Positions 18,472 through 27,345 of a DNA stretch of 64,000 bases are shown here, in pieces. The DNA is from Pseudomonas brassicacearum. GTDB taxonomy: Bacteria; Pseudomonadota; Gammaproteobacteria; Pseudomonadales; Pseudomonadaceae. Under the pieces are notes generated by a model. The model did not search any database. It was not told the DNA's origin and saw only the letters and a program-made list of their open reading frames with translations. The position numbers and the translations under genes are program-made. Position 1 is the stretch's first letter. Each line of letters opens with the position of its first letter. The stretch covers positions 241,822 to 305,821 of the forward strand of contig NZ_MOBJ01000008.1 of NCBI RefSeq assembly GCF_003732225.1, in the 5' to 3' direction.

Positions 18472-18612
18472 ACGCAACTGTTAAATGCTCCTGCAGTTGC
18501 GTAGGTGGTGAGTGATCTGAACCCCTACCAAGCTCACCACTTGTTTCATGCGCATCTTGAGCCTCATGGGCTCTACTTCCTCCCCATCAAAGAGCTTTGA
18601 GGCTCTTTTTTT
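18472..18612 (+). ncRNA. Candidate trans-acting small RNA, about 140 nt
   Basis: An intergenic transcript candidate with its own promoter and terminator. Hairpin 1: TACGCAACTG (18471-18480) pairs perfectly with 18494-18503. Hairpin 2: GTGGTGAG (18505-18512) with CTCACCAC (18533-18540). Hairpin 3: GAGCC/GGCTC (18559-18573). A C-rich unpaired stretch CTACTTCCTCCCCATC (18573-18588) could pair with Shine-Dalgarno regions. The terminator is AAAGAGC/GCTCTTT followed by seven T. It has no credible ORF. I do not match it to a named Pseudomonas sRNA. The layout is that of an Hfq-dependent regulator, which is inference. Confidence 0.6.
18589..18612 (+). terminator. Rho-independent terminator of the sRNA candidate
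   Basis: AAAGAGC, loop TTTGAG, GCTCTTT, then a run of T to 18612. Confidence 0.75.
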
Positions 18613-18668
18613 GTCCGAAAAAGACGCCAGAAACCATAAAGCCCAGCGCTAGATGCCATTACGCGATT

Positions 18669-18803
18669 CGTAGCAGCTGGCGAAGCCTGCGTTCGGCTGC
18701 GCAGCGGCCGTAAATCCTGCCTCCACGGTTAACCTGAAAAAATGCGGTGTCTAATTTTACGGCCGCTGCGCAGCCGAACGCAGCCTGTCGGCAGCTGCTA
18801 CGG
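18669..18803. repeat. BIME-like palindromic element, copy 2
   Basis: Two inverted arms of about 45 bp (CGTAGCAGCTGGCGAAGCC ... and its complement ending GCAGCTGCTACGG) flank a ~40-bp spacer containing CACGGTTAACCTGAAAAA. It is near-identical to copies at 31577 and 59612. Confidence 0.85.
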
Positions 18804-18982
18804 GGAATGTGCCGAGTCTGAAATCCCTTGAGTTACCGGCATTAGCGCAAGCCAGCTTTACCGAAAACAGCCAAAGAGGTTGCAGGAGATGGGCTGACCA
18901 TACATTTTTGTGGCTTGGAAATAGGCGCCTGACAAAGGTTGGGAGCTTTTATCGGCGCTCTTTTTTGGCCGGAACAAACTCC

Positions 18983-19025
18983 AGAAACAATAAAGCCCAG
19001 CACGAGTCTGGGCTTTATTGTTTCT
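18983..19025. terminator. Bidirectional terminator, 18-bp perfect stem
   Basis: AGAAACAATAAAGCCCAG (18983-19000) pairs with its exact complement at 19008-19025, loop CACGAGT. A/T-rich stem bases give a T-tract on both strands. It lies downstream of mqo on the minus strand and would also stop plus-strand reading. Confidence 0.8.
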
Positions 19026-19043
19026 GATCGGTCCAGCGCGCAA

Positions 19044-19073
19044 GCCCCGCCAAACAACGTTTGGCGGGGCTTC
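19044..19073. terminator. Hairpin directly after mqo
   Basis: GCCCCGCCAAAC and GTTTGGCGGGGC form a perfect 12-bp stem just 4-33 bp past the mqo stop. It lacks its own T-tract and probably works with the 18-bp hairpin 20 bp further on, or protects the 3' end. Confidence 0.65.
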
Positions 19074-19076
19074 GTC

Positions 19077-20726
19077 TTACAGGGCCATATCAGCCGCCGG
19101 ATTGCTTTCTTTCTGTGGTTTCGCTGGAGCAGGAGCGGCTGTTGGCGCAGCCGCTGCCTTGTCAATCACAGGAGGTGTGGCAAGTTGCAGAACCTGACTG
19201 GTGTACGTCCATTCCTGGTAAACACGCTCAGGACTGTCGTTCAGCTTAGTGCCGTAACTCGGAATGATCTGGTGCAGCTTTTCCTGCCAGGCCGGGGTCG
19301 CGACCTTGTCCTTGAAAATCTTCTCAAGCACGCCCAGCATGATCGGAGCCGCGGTGGACGCGCCTGGCGATGCACCCAGCAAACCGGCAATGCTGCCGTC
19401 CTGGGAGCTGACGATCTCGGTGCCCAGTTTCAGGATGCCGCCCTTCTCTTCATCGCGCTTGATGATCTGAACGCGCTGACCGGCTTGCCACAGACGCCAG
19501 TCTTCCTTCTTGGCGTTCGGGAAGTACTCCTTCAGGGCATTCATGCGGTCGTCGTCCGACAGCATCAGCTGACCGGCCAGGTATTCAACCAGTGGGTATT
19601 GCTCGATGCCCACCTTGGTCATTGGCCAGAAGTTGTGCGTGGTCGTGCTCGTCAGCAGATCGAAGTAAGAGCCTTCTTTCAGGAACTTCGTGGAGAAGGT
19701 CGCGAATGGGCCAAACAGGATCACGCGCTTGCCATCCAGCACGCGGGTATCCAGGTGCGGAACCGACATCGGCGGTGCGCCGACCGACGCCTTGCCGTAG
19801 GCCTTCGCCATGTGCTGTTCAGCGATTGCCGGGTTATCGGTCACCAGGAACGAGCCGCCGACAGGGAAACCTGCATACTCTTGTGCTTCAGGGATGCCCG
19901 ACTTCTGCAGCAGATGCAAAGCACCACCGCCCGCGCCGATGAACACGAATTTGGCGTCGGTCTGGGTTTCCGAGCCGTCTTTCAGGTTCTTGTAGGAAAC
20001 ACGCCAGCTGCCATCTTCATTGCGCTTGATGTCTTCCACTTCGCTCGAAAGCTTCAGCGAGAAGTTCGGCTTGGTTTGCAGATAGCCGACGAACTGGCGG
20101 GTAATCTCGCCGAAGTTCACGTCCGTACCAATCGGAGTCCAGGTAGCCGCGACCTTTTGATTCGGGTCACGACCTTCCATCATCAGCGGAACCCATTTCT
20201 TGATCTGCTCCGGGTCTTCCGAGTACTGCATGCCGGCGAACAGCGGGCTCGCCTGCAGCGCTTCGTAGCGCTTCTTCAAGAACTTGATGTTGTCATCGCC
20301 CCACACAAAACTCATGTGCGGAGTGGAGTTGATGAACGAATGGGGATTCTTCAACACGCCATTCTTGACCTGCCAGGCCCAGAATTGACGCGTGATCTGG
20401 AAGCCTTCATTGATTTCAACGGCCTTGGGGATCTCGACCTTGCCATTCTTGTCTTCTGGCGTGTAGTTCAACTCAGCCAAGGCAGAGTGACCGGTGCCGG
20501 CGTTGTTCCAGCCGTTCGAGCTTTCCTCGGCGACGCCATCGAGACGTTCAACCATCTCCATGGACATGCCAGGCTCAAGCTCATTGAGATAAACGCCCAA
20601 GGTCGAACTCATGATGCCGCCGCCGATGAGGAGCACATCGACTTTCTTTGTTTCAGCTGCGTGCAAGGGCATAAGGACCATCGACATGGCCAAGCCAAGT
20701 AGCCCCGTGTTCACTTTTTTTAACAT
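19077..20726 (-). CDS. mqo: Malate:quinone oxidoreductase
   Basis: A 549-aa FAD enzyme that oxidises malate to oxaloacetate and passes electrons to the quinone pool in the TCA cycle. The dinucleotide-binding site [19 protein letters not shown] is followed by the Mqo signature [19 protein letters not shown]. Later [16 protein letters not shown] and [14 protein letters not shown] are also characteristic. Residues 1-24 look like a signal peptide ([14 protein letters not shown]), and the C-terminus is an Ala/Pro-rich tail. Both are common in pseudomonad Mqo and suggest membrane association. It has a long 5' leader with a hairpin at 20853-20875. Confidence 0.97.
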   Translation of the reverse strand: MLKKVNTGLLGLAMSMVLMPLHAAETKKVDVLLIGGGIMSSTLGVYLNELEPGMSMEMVERLDGVAEESSNGWNNAGTGHSALAELNYTPEDKNGKVEIPKAVEINEGFQITRQFWAWQVKNGVLKNPHSFINSTPHMSFVWGDDNIKFLKKRYEALQASPLFAGMQYSEDPEQIKKWVPLMMEGRDPNQKVAATWTPIGTDVNFGEITRQFVGYLQTKPNFSLKLSSEVEDIKRNEDGSWRVSYKNLKDGSETQTDAKFVFIGAGGGALHLLQKSGIPEAQEYAGFPVGGSFLVTDNPAIAEQHMAKAYGKASVGAPPMSVPHLDTRVLDGKRVILFGPFATFSTKFLKEGSYFDLLTSTTTHNFWPMTKVGIEQYPLVEYLAGQLMLSDDDRMNALKEYFPNAKKEDWRLWQAGQRVQIIKRDEEKGGILKLGTEIVSSQDGSIAGLLGASPGASTAAPIMLGVLEKIFKDKVATPAWQEKLHQIIPSYGTKLNDSPERVYQEWTYTSQVLQLATPPVIDKAAAAPTAAPAPAKPQKESNPAADMAL

Positions 20727-21092
20727 TCAGTAATACCTAGGATAGAACGCCATCCACCCACCACTCTTGATCATGACGTGCCCGGGCTCACCGCATGCAA
20801 TGCCGCATGCCGTCGAACCCTGCACTCAGAAAGACTGATGGGTGGACATATAAGACCGACAGACACTATCGGTCTCACGTTTAGGCCCCTCCCGCGCTGA
20901 CTTCTTATTAGTCATTGGCTTCAGCTACTTGGGTGACACTAATTCTGTTGTGTTAATTATCGGACGCAGAAATGAACAGAAGAGCGTCCATAGCGCGACA
21001 TTCTACCTCAGGTCTCCCAAATCGACGAAGACGCATCATTAGCTGCGTAATAGTGCAGCATCCTGCTCCTGAAGCGAGTGCGCAGTCGCGGA
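20727..21092. other. mqo upstream/leader region
   Basis: A 366-bp gene-free region between mqo and the diguanylate cyclase, which ends at 21093. On the minus strand it holds a 7-bp inverted repeat AGACCGA/TCGGTCT (20853-20875) directly abutting TTATAT, which could be a -10 box. A regulator binding this repeat would overlap the promoter. No ORF is supported. Confidence 0.45.
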
Positions 21093-22622
21093 TTACGCAG
21101 ACTCGTTTTGCACGCCAGTGGCGGCAACATTCAGACGATTTCTGCCCTGTGACTTGGCCAAATACAGTGCGCGATCGGCGAGGTCGATCAGGGCCTTTTC
21201 ATCATGGTCGCTATCGTAGGTGGTAAAAGTCGCCAGCCCCAGGCTGGCGGTCACGATGCCGAAAGGGCTCGACAGGTGTTCAAGTCGCGCGTGAGCAATA
21301 CCGAGCAGGATCGCCTCGGCAACCGAGCGGGCACCCGCTTCGTCCGTATTGGGCATCACGATGGCGATTTCTTCACCGCCGTAGCGCGCGGTCATGTCCC
21401 CTGGACGGCGCACGCACTGTTTGATCGACTGACTGATTATCCGCAAACACTCGTCTCCGGCGAGATGCCCATAGTGATCGTTGTAACGCTTGAAAAAATC
21501 CACATCGATCAGGATCAGTGACAGAGGGCTTCGCAATCGCTTGGCGCGCTTGAATTCGATGTCCAGAAACTGATCGAAGTGCCGGCGATTGGCAAGACCG
21601 GTCAGCTTGTCCTCGCTGGCGAGAACTTCCAGCGTCTGGTTAAGCTCGATCAGCGCAGTCTGGGTGGTTCGCAGCTCTGCCTCTGCCCGAATACGATGAC
21701 TGATATCGGCAATCAATCGGCGCCCAAGCGTAATCAGGAGTCCCAGCAACACCATCACCACCGCAACCGTTTGCCTGGTCTGGCTCCACCACGCTTGCAT
21801 GGCCTCGTCCTGGCCCACCGCAACAGTCGTGACGAGGGGATATTGATCACTTCTGGTGAACGCGTAGATTCGATGGACACCATCGACTTTTGAAGCAAAA
21901 TCCACGGTGCCTGACGACATCTTGCGCAGGTACTCGGAAAATATCGGTGCCGGTGATAGGTCACGCCCGATGTCCTGCTCCTGAAAGGGATACCTCACCA
22001 GAAGACGCCCTTCGGATGAAGTCAGGCTGATCGCGCCGAACTGCCCCACTTGAATGGTTCGATAGAGCTTGAGGAAGTGCTCGAGACTCAAGGTGGCGGC
22101 GATCACCCCGGCAAAACTTCCATCCGGATGATCGATTCGTCGACTGACCGAAATCACCCAGACGCCAGTGGCACGACTGAGAATCGCCGGACCGATGAAG
22201 ATGCCGCGGTCCGGATTGTCGCGGTGATGCTTGAAGAACGTTCGATCAGCGTGGTTGCTGTTGGGTGAGACATGCTTGTTGGTCGAGAATATCCAGTTCC
22301 CCTGAGCGTCATACAGCGCCACGCTGTTCAATTGCGTCAGCGCCTTCATCTCCTGAGCAACCAGCACTCGCAGGCGCTCGAGCTGCTCCGGGCCGGTGCC
22401 GTCTTTCTCGATCCTGTCGGTCAACCCCAGCAGTACCACTTCACTTTGCTTGAACGTGCCCTCGGTGTACGTGTTGAGCGCATTGGTCAAATTCAACGTG
22501 TCGGTTTCGATGTCACTCAGGGTGTTCTCACGGGCTGTCCAGATCTGCCAGGCAATCAGCACCACCACGGATACACACACCAGGGAGGTCAGCAAAGTGG
22601 CAAGTCGAAGGTCGCGTTTCAA
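21093..22622 (-). CDS. Membrane-bound diguanylate cyclase with PDC/Cache sensor
   Basis: A 509-aa protein. Helix 1 is at about 8-28, the periplasmic PDC/dCache sensor at about 30-275 (NSVALYDAQGNWIFS, HADRTFFKHHRDNPDRGIFIGP), helix 2 at about 285-305, a short coiled linker, then the GGDEF domain (345-500). GGEEI at 415 is the active A-site. RPGD sits five residues upstream and is a product-inhibition I-site. It should make cyclic di-GMP in response to a small periplasmic ligand and is feedback-regulated. No EAL domain is present. Confidence 0.95.
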   Translation of the reverse strand: MKRDLRLATLLTSLVCVSVVVLIAWQIWTARENTLSDIETDTLNLTNALNTYTEGTFKQSEVVLLGLTDRIEKDGTGPEQLERLRVLVAQEMKALTQLNSVALYDAQGNWIFSTNKHVSPNSNHADRTFFKHHRDNPDRGIFIGPAILSRATGVWVISVSRRIDHPDGSFAGVIAATLSLEHFLKLYRTIQVGQFGAISLTSSEGRLLVRYPFQEQDIGRDLSPAPIFSEYLRKMSSGTVDFASKVDGVHRIYAFTRSDQYPLVTTVAVGQDEAMQAWWSQTRQTVAVVMVLLGLLITLGRRLIADISHRIRAEAELRTTQTALIELNQTLEVLASEDKLTGLANRRHFDQFLDIEFKRAKRLRSPLSLILIDVDFFKRYNDHYGHLAGDECLRIISQSIKQCVRRPGDMTARYGGEEIAIVMPNTDEAGARSVAEAILLGIAHARLEHLSSPFGIVTASLGLATFTTYDSDHDEKALIDLADRALYLAKSQGRNRLNVAATGVQNESA

Positions 22623-22812
22623 GTGAGTACCCAGGCGGTTGAGCGCACATTTATCAAAAGCCCGCGCAGTATAAACGCCTTCGAACGGTACAAATGACTG
22701 AAATGAAAGCTATTGGCCATCTTTCTTCCATGCCAAAGACTGCTTGCGTTGCTTCGAAGCGGTGAGTTAGACGCCATTCAGCGGAGCCCTGAACCAGGGC
22801 TCCGCCGCTCAC

Positions 22813-24540
22813 TCAATAGCCCAGCGAAAGTCCGGTGTTACGCCGCGGATCGTTCGCGCCATAGAAGCGGTTCTTGCCGACCGGTTTTGCGCCAAGTGCA
22901 GGTGCGCCGACCAAAATCGCCGCAAGATGGTTGGCATCCTGCGGACCGATGAACTTCTGCCCCCAGCTTTCGAGGATTTTCCGGGTGTCCGGGCTGACGG
23001 CGAACGCTTCGAGATTGGTTTCTTCAGGCAACCACTGTTGGTGGAATCGCGGTGCATCGACTGCTTCCTGAATATTCATTCCGTAGTCGATCACATTGAG
23101 GATGGTCAGCAAGGTCGCGGTGATAATCCGACTGCCTCCCGGCGTGCCAACGACCATGACTGTCTTGCCGTCTTTGGTGACGATCGTCGGGCTCATTGAA
23201 GACAACGGTGCTTTGCCTGGAGCGATGGCATTCGCTTCACCTTGCACCAGACCGTACATATTGGGCACGCCCACCTTGGAGGTGAAGTCGTCCATTTCGT
23301 CGTTGAGCATGATGCCAGTCTTGCTGGCCATGACCCCTGCCCCAAACCAATCGTTCAGGGTGTAGGTCACCGAGACCGCGTTACCCCACTTGTCGACGAT
23401 CGAGTAGTGCGTGGTGTTGTTGCCCTCGTGCGGCGCTACCCCAGGTTTGATATCGCGGGAAATACCGGCTTTTTGCGGGTCGATGGCCGCGCGTAGCTTC
23501 TCTGCATAAGCTTTGTCCAGCAGATGCGCTATCGGGTTCTTGACGAAATCGGGATCACCCAAATAACTGTTGCGGTCGACATAGGCGTGACGCATGGCCT
23601 CGATCTGATAGTGCAACCCCTGCGCCGAGTGAAAGCCCAGGCTTGGCATCGGGTAGCCTTCGAGGATGTTCATGATCTCGCAAATAATCACCCCACCCGA
23701 GCTTGGCGGTGGCGCAGAGACGACGTGGTAGCCACGGTAGTCGCATTCGATCGGCGCGAGCTCGCGGGTATGATACTTGTCGAGGTCGGCCTGAGTGATG
23801 AGGCCCTTGCCAGCCTTGCTTGAGTCGACAATGGCCTGGGCAACCCAGCCCTTGTAGAAACCGTCAGCACCTTTACTGGAAATTTCCCGCAGCGTCTTGG
23901 CCAGGTCCTTTTGCACCAGCTTCTGGCCAACCTGCAGCGGCTCGCCATTGCTCAGGAAAATCGCGCCCGAGTCATGAATATCTTTCTTGAATTGGTCAGT
24001 TGCAGTATCGAGCAGGTCGACGTCGCCCTGCTCAAGCACGAAGCCGTCCTCGGCGTACTTGATGGCCGGGGCGATGATGTCGGCACGCTTCATCGTGCCG
24101 TATTTTTTCAGCGCCAGCTCCATCCCCGACACCGTCCCCGGCACACCGACGGCCAGATGTCCCTTCGAGCTCAGGTCCGGGACGACGTTGCCATCCTTGT
24201 CGAGGTACATGTTCGCGGTGGCCGCCAGGGGCGCCTTCTCGCGGAAGTCGAGGAAGGTCTTGCGGCCATCGGCCAACTGGATAGTCATAAAACCACCGCC
24301 ACCGATGTTGCCCGCCGCCGGGTAAACCACCGCCAGCGCATAGCCGACCGCGACCGCCGCATCGACTGCGTTACCGCCGTCCTTGAGGACGTCGACGCCA
24401 ACGTGGGTGGCCAGTCGTTGGGCGGTCACCACCATGCCGTTTTCGGCAGCGACCGGGGCTTGCGAAGCAGCCTGTGCGCAGGCGCAACCAATAGCGAGTG
24501 CAGTTGCTATCAGCGATTTGGCAAGGGGCTCGAATGTCAT
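22813..24540 (-). CDS. ggt: Gamma-glutamyltransferase (periplasmic)
   Basis: A 575-aa proenzyme of the Ntn-hydrolase class that cleaves gamma-glutamyl bonds of glutathione. A Sec signal peptide (AIGCACAQA, about residues 1-25) exports it. The autocleavage/nucleophile site is Thr376 in GNNTTHYSIVDKWGNAV. Glycine-rich PLSSMSPTIV and VGTPGGSRI, binding the gamma-glutamyl group, follow. The start at 24540 has an AAGAGAA ribosome site and gives the signal peptide; the upstream frame is not needed. It is monocistronic. Confidence 0.95.
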   Translation of the reverse strand: MTFEPLAKSLIATALAIGCACAQAASQAPVAAENGMVVTAQRLATHVGVDVLKDGGNAVDAAVAVGYALAVVYPAAGNIGGGGFMTIQLADGRKTFLDFREKAPLAATANMYLDKDGNVVPDLSSKGHLAVGVPGTVSGMELALKKYGTMKRADIIAPAIKYAEDGFVLEQGDVDLLDTATDQFKKDIHDSGAIFLSNGEPLQVGQKLVQKDLAKTLREISSKGADGFYKGWVAQAIVDSSKAGKGLITQADLDKYHTRELAPIECDYRGYHVVSAPPPSSGGVIICEIMNILEGYPMPSLGFHSAQGLHYQIEAMRHAYVDRNSYLGDPDFVKNPIAHLLDKAYAEKLRAAIDPQKAGISRDIKPGVAPHEGNNTTHYSIVDKWGNAVSVTYTLNDWFGAGVMASKTGIMLNDEMDDFTSKVGVPNMYGLVQGEANAIAPGKAPLSSMSPTIVTKDGKTVMVVGTPGGSRIITATLLTILNVIDYGMNIQEAVDAPRFHQQWLPEETNLEAFAVSPDTRKILESWGQKFIGPQDANHLAAILVGAPALGAKPVGKNRFYGANDPRRNTGLSLGY

Positions 24541-24764
24541 AAGTCGATTCTCTTGTTTTTGTTTTGTGGGAAGGGGGACGTCGTATCGGATGGCGACGTC
24601 CCACAAACTGTAGGACAGTTTTGGCATTCCTGAGCCGGCAAATCTTCACAATGGGGCTATCGCCCCTGCTGCCCACTGAAGAGTCGACTTTTTCAACACA
24701 ATTTAACCTGACCGGACATTCGGCAACGACAGCTCCAGGTCGAAAGCAACGTGCTCCACAACCG

Positions 24765-25634
24765 CTATTGCAATGGAATATAAATATCAGTCTGCCATTG
24801 ATCCTGCGGTGTCTCGGGATAAGCACTCAGGTAATCGAAGTACAGCGGTTGGTCACGAAGCTCCTCACCGCTGGCCGGAAGCCAGTCGCGGTAGATCGGA
24901 TAGATCGACTCGCCGATATGATCCGTCGAGCCCACGTGTCGCACCACCACGCAGCGGCCGCCAGGAATGACGATCTCGCGTATGCCAAACTCATTCGGCG
25001 CCACTGCCTCGTGAATCTCGCCGCAGATTGCGAAGCGGAACTCTTCCGGCGGTGTCGTATCGGGGTTGCTGTAGGGAATGCCAAAGGTCCGACTCGATGC
25101 CACCGGCGACTGTCCGCTCTGCATACGCCACTCGATGAACCTGCGCACACTCTCATTGATGAGCCCGGTTGGCCCGCAGTGCTCAAGCGCCGCGACCCTG
25201 ACTTCGGAAAATTCTACGATTCGTACCTGCATGATGATGCTCCTGGAAAAGTGAGGGATTGCAAACACCGCATTCCAGACCTGCCAGTTCGGTTCCTTCC
25301 TGAACGCACTCGGCGTCATACCGAACGCCCGCCTGAACGCCCTGCAAAACGCTTCGGGACTTTCAAAGCCTGCACCGAGTGCGGCGTCCAGCACCGAATG
25401 ATCCGCAAGAGAAGCCAGGCGATGCGCCGCGCGTCGTAGCCGCATCAGTTGCACATAACGTGAGACAGGCACCCCCACGAATGCGGTGAATTGTCGATGG
25501 AAGTGAAATTCCGAAAAGTTCGCCACACGGCTCAACGTCTTCACCGAAAGGACACCTTCGAGGTTGGCGTCGATGTAGGCGAGTACGACGTTGAAGCGTT
25601 TTGTGTAGGCGGCGTTAGTCGACATGTCAGACAC
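24765..25634 (-). CDS. AraC-family regulator with GyrI-like effector domain
   Basis: A 289-aa protein. Residues 10-110 are a double HTH of the AraC/XylS type (VLAYIDANLEGVLSVKTLSR, FSEFHFHRQFTAFVG, AALGAGFESPEAFCRAFRRAFGM). Residues 135-289 are a GyrI-like small-molecule-binding domain (VRIVEFSEVRVAALEHCGP, TFGIPYSNPDTTPPEEFRFAIC). This N-HTH/C-GyrI order is that of Rob/SoxS-like multidrug-responsive regulators. The target is not evident; no transporter is adjacent. Confidence 0.92.
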   Translation of the reverse strand: MSDMSTNAAYTKRFNVVLAYIDANLEGVLSVKTLSRVANFSEFHFHRQFTAFVGVPVSRYVQLMRLRRAAHRLASLADHSVLDAALGAGFESPEAFCRAFRRAFGMTPSAFRKEPNWQVWNAVFAIPHFSRSIIMQVRIVEFSEVRVAALEHCGPTGLINESVRRFIEWRMQSGQSPVASSRTFGIPYSNPDTTPPEEFRFAICGEIHEAVAPNEFGIREIVIPGGRCVVVRHVGSTDHIGESIYPIYRDWLPASGEELRDQPLYFDYLSAYPETPQDQWQTDIYIPLQ

Positions 25635-25862
25635 TGGATACAGGCTCCGGGAAGTACGGTAGGCATAGGATCGACTATGCCGGCGTGAACGCGCCTAGCC
25701 GCGTTTGCTCAAGACGCTTGGGTAGCCAGTAAAGCGGCATCCCTTTACGATCAGGCGAGCACACGGAAAGAGTTGCCCAAATGGATTGCCTGATTCGAAA
25801 CGCAGACAGTTGTTCCACTGCACAATTATCCAAGTAGTTCTACCAGAACAGGGAGCGACCTT

Positions 25863-26378
25863 ATGAAGCCCGTCAGAATTCGTACCCTGCAAAGTACCGA
25901 TGCTGAGGCGTTGCTGAGATTCGAACTGGACAATCGCGAATGGTTCGAGCGCTACATTGATGCACGCGATTCGGCTTTTTACTCGGTACAGGGCGTCACC
26001 GACCACATTGCGGCTTATTTATCCGATTTTGCCGCCGGAACCTGGCACCCATTTGTCATCGAAGATCCTGACGGAAAAATAGTCGGTCGAGCGAACCTGA
26101 AAGGCATCGACCTATCCGAGCGATCGGCAGAAGTCGGCTATCGGATTGCTCAAAGCGCTTGCGGACAGGGACTGGCAACGCTGGCGGTGAGGCATCTGAT
26201 CCAGGAGGCGCAGCTGCATTGGAACCTTAAACAACTGGTTGCCAACGTATACGCTGGAAATATCGGCTCGGCAAAAGTACTCAAACGGTGTGGCTTCTTG
26301 GTCGATCATGCCTTTCGGCGAGAAGGGACTCGGCAAGAAGGGACAGAGCACGATTATCGGTTTGGCCTTTCGATTTAG
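25863..26378 (+). CDS. GNAT-family N-acetyltransferase (RimJ/RimL-like)
   Basis: A 171-aa acetyltransferase: VRIRTLQSTDAEALLRFELD, GRANLKGIDLSERSAEVGYR and IAQSACGQGLATLAVRHLIQ (the Q/R-x-x-G-x-A acetyl-CoA loop), then ANVYAGNIGSAKVLKRCGF. It is the RimJ/RimL type that acetylates protein N-termini or small amines; the target is unknown. An AGGGAG ribosome site lies before the ATG. Confidence 0.92.
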   Translation: MKPVRIRTLQSTDAEALLRFELDNREWFERYIDARDSAFYSVQGVTDHIAAYLSDFAAGTWHPFVIEDPDGKIVGRANLKGIDLSERSAEVGYRIAQSACGQGLATLAVRHLIQEAQLHWNLKQLVANVYAGNIGSAKVLKRCGFLVDHAFRREGTRQEGTEHDYRFGLSI

Positions 26379-26389
26379 ATCAGTGAATG

Positions 26390-26443
26390 ATTGGTCAACA
26401 CCTGTAAATCGGTGGTGGCTTGCAGCACGTCGAGTGGGGGCTG
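26390..26443 (-). pseudogene. Remnant of a small gene related to the one at 42442-42714
   Basis: Read on the minus strand this segment gives QPPLDVLQATTDLQVLT, clearly matching APLDVLQATADYRIRTVTQ in the intact protein at 42442-42714. The rest of the gene is gone, and a cupin gene follows at 26469. It is a decayed copy of a genus-typical small gene. Confidence 0.6.
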
Positions 26444-26468
26444 ACCGAGTTAGATGTCGGGCCTGAGC

Positions 26469-26813
26469 TTACTCTTGCCTGACAATATCGACCGAGATCT
26501 CCACCGCCGCAATCGTTCCTCTGTTTTCAAGCCAGTGTGTAGTGTTTCTATCCTCGGGCCAGCCCACTCCCGGCCCATAGTCCGTGGCGACTCCATTTCG
26601 ATGGTCAGTGATCGTTCCTTGCAGTATGTAGACGGTGCCTGGCCTGTCTTTATGGTTGTGAACCGGCCCGAAGACGCCTCCAGGCTCAATGGTGACCATA
26701 CGCATTCTAAGTTGGCGCCCTGCCATGCCCTCGATCTCGGGGCCAAGGTCAACCGTTGCAAGTAACTTCACCGCAACACCTTTCGTCTCGGGTGCCGCCT
26801 GTTCGTTGCTCAT
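26469..26813 (-). CDS. Cupin-domain protein
   Basis: A 114-aa single-domain cupin. The first motif is FGPVHNHKDRPGTVYILQG (two His and a Glu-like position) and the second is TTHWLENRG with a late His. It should bind a metal ion in a beta-barrel. Clear ribosome site AGAGGAGAG. It may be an isomerase or binding protein for a small ligand; no context clue. Confidence 0.87.
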   Translation of the reverse strand: MSNEQAAPETKGVAVKLLATVDLGPEIEGMAGRQLRMRMVTIEPGGVFGPVHNHKDRPGTVYILQGTITDHRNGVATDYGPGVGWPEDRNTTHWLENRGTIAAVEISVDIVRQE

Positions 26814-27087
26814 CGTGCTCTCCTCTCTGTACAGACAGGGCCTAACCAGAAGTAGACACCTTGAAAGGTGTGATCACATTCACTTATCAAAGCAGTCACT
26901 GGCTACTTGTGAGGTCGAGAGGCGACGAAGGGTCGAGAACAAACATCGTTCTGGCATCGACCGGTTGAATCCACAGCCAATTGTGGTGAGTTAATGACCC
27001 ACTCGCTCGACATACAAAACGGGTGTTCTGAAGGCGTAATGCTGGTCAGTTAAGCGAACACCAGGTTCGAAACAGCAAAGATCAAAA

Positions 27088-27175
27088 GTGGGAGCGAGCT
27101 TGCTCGCGATGACGGTATTACATTAGGCATCAACGTTTACTGTCACACCGCTGTCGCGAGCAAGCTCGCTCCCAC
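27088..27175. repeat. REP pair (GTGGGAGCGAGCTTGCTCGCG type)
   Basis: Two inverted REP units: GTGGGAGCGAGCTTGCTCGC at the left and its complement GCGAGCAAGCTCGCTCCCAC at the right, separated by about 48 bp. This is a very common Pseudomonas REP; another unit starts at 63973. Confidence 0.9.
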
Positions 27176-27289
27176 ACTGGTTTTGCTTCGTTTTACAGAA
27201 TGTATTGCCTTAACTGACGGGCATTAGCCCTGAAGGCGCCCGTTTTCATTCACTTCAACCGTTAAAGTTTCTGCACTTTTTCAACAAAT

Positions 27290-27316
27290 CAGGCGATCCA
27301 ATCAAGCGATCGCCTG
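27290..27316 (-). terminator. Hairpin after the quinone oxidoreductase gene
   Basis: CAGGCGATC (27290-27298) pairs perfectly with GATCGCCTG (27308-27316). On the minus strand it is followed by ATTTGTTG, a weak T-tract. Lies 30 bp past the stop at 27346. Confidence 0.55.
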
Positions 27317-27345
27317 CATGCTTGCGGTCTTTTGTTACCTGACTT

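Larger units (their letters stand above)
26814..27345. other. 532-bp intergenic region with repeat relics
   Basis: No gene is visible. It contains the motif GCATCGACCGGTTGAATCCAC (26956 on), also seen at about 40076, then a REP pair at 27088-27175 and a terminator-like hairpin at 27290-27316 serving the oxidoreductase gene on the minus strand. Confidence 0.5.

Noticed and set aside
18939..20702. 587-aa open frame on the plus strand
   Set aside because: It is the antisense of mqo; no domain, no ribosome site, composition (Arg/His/Gln-rich) of a shadow frame.
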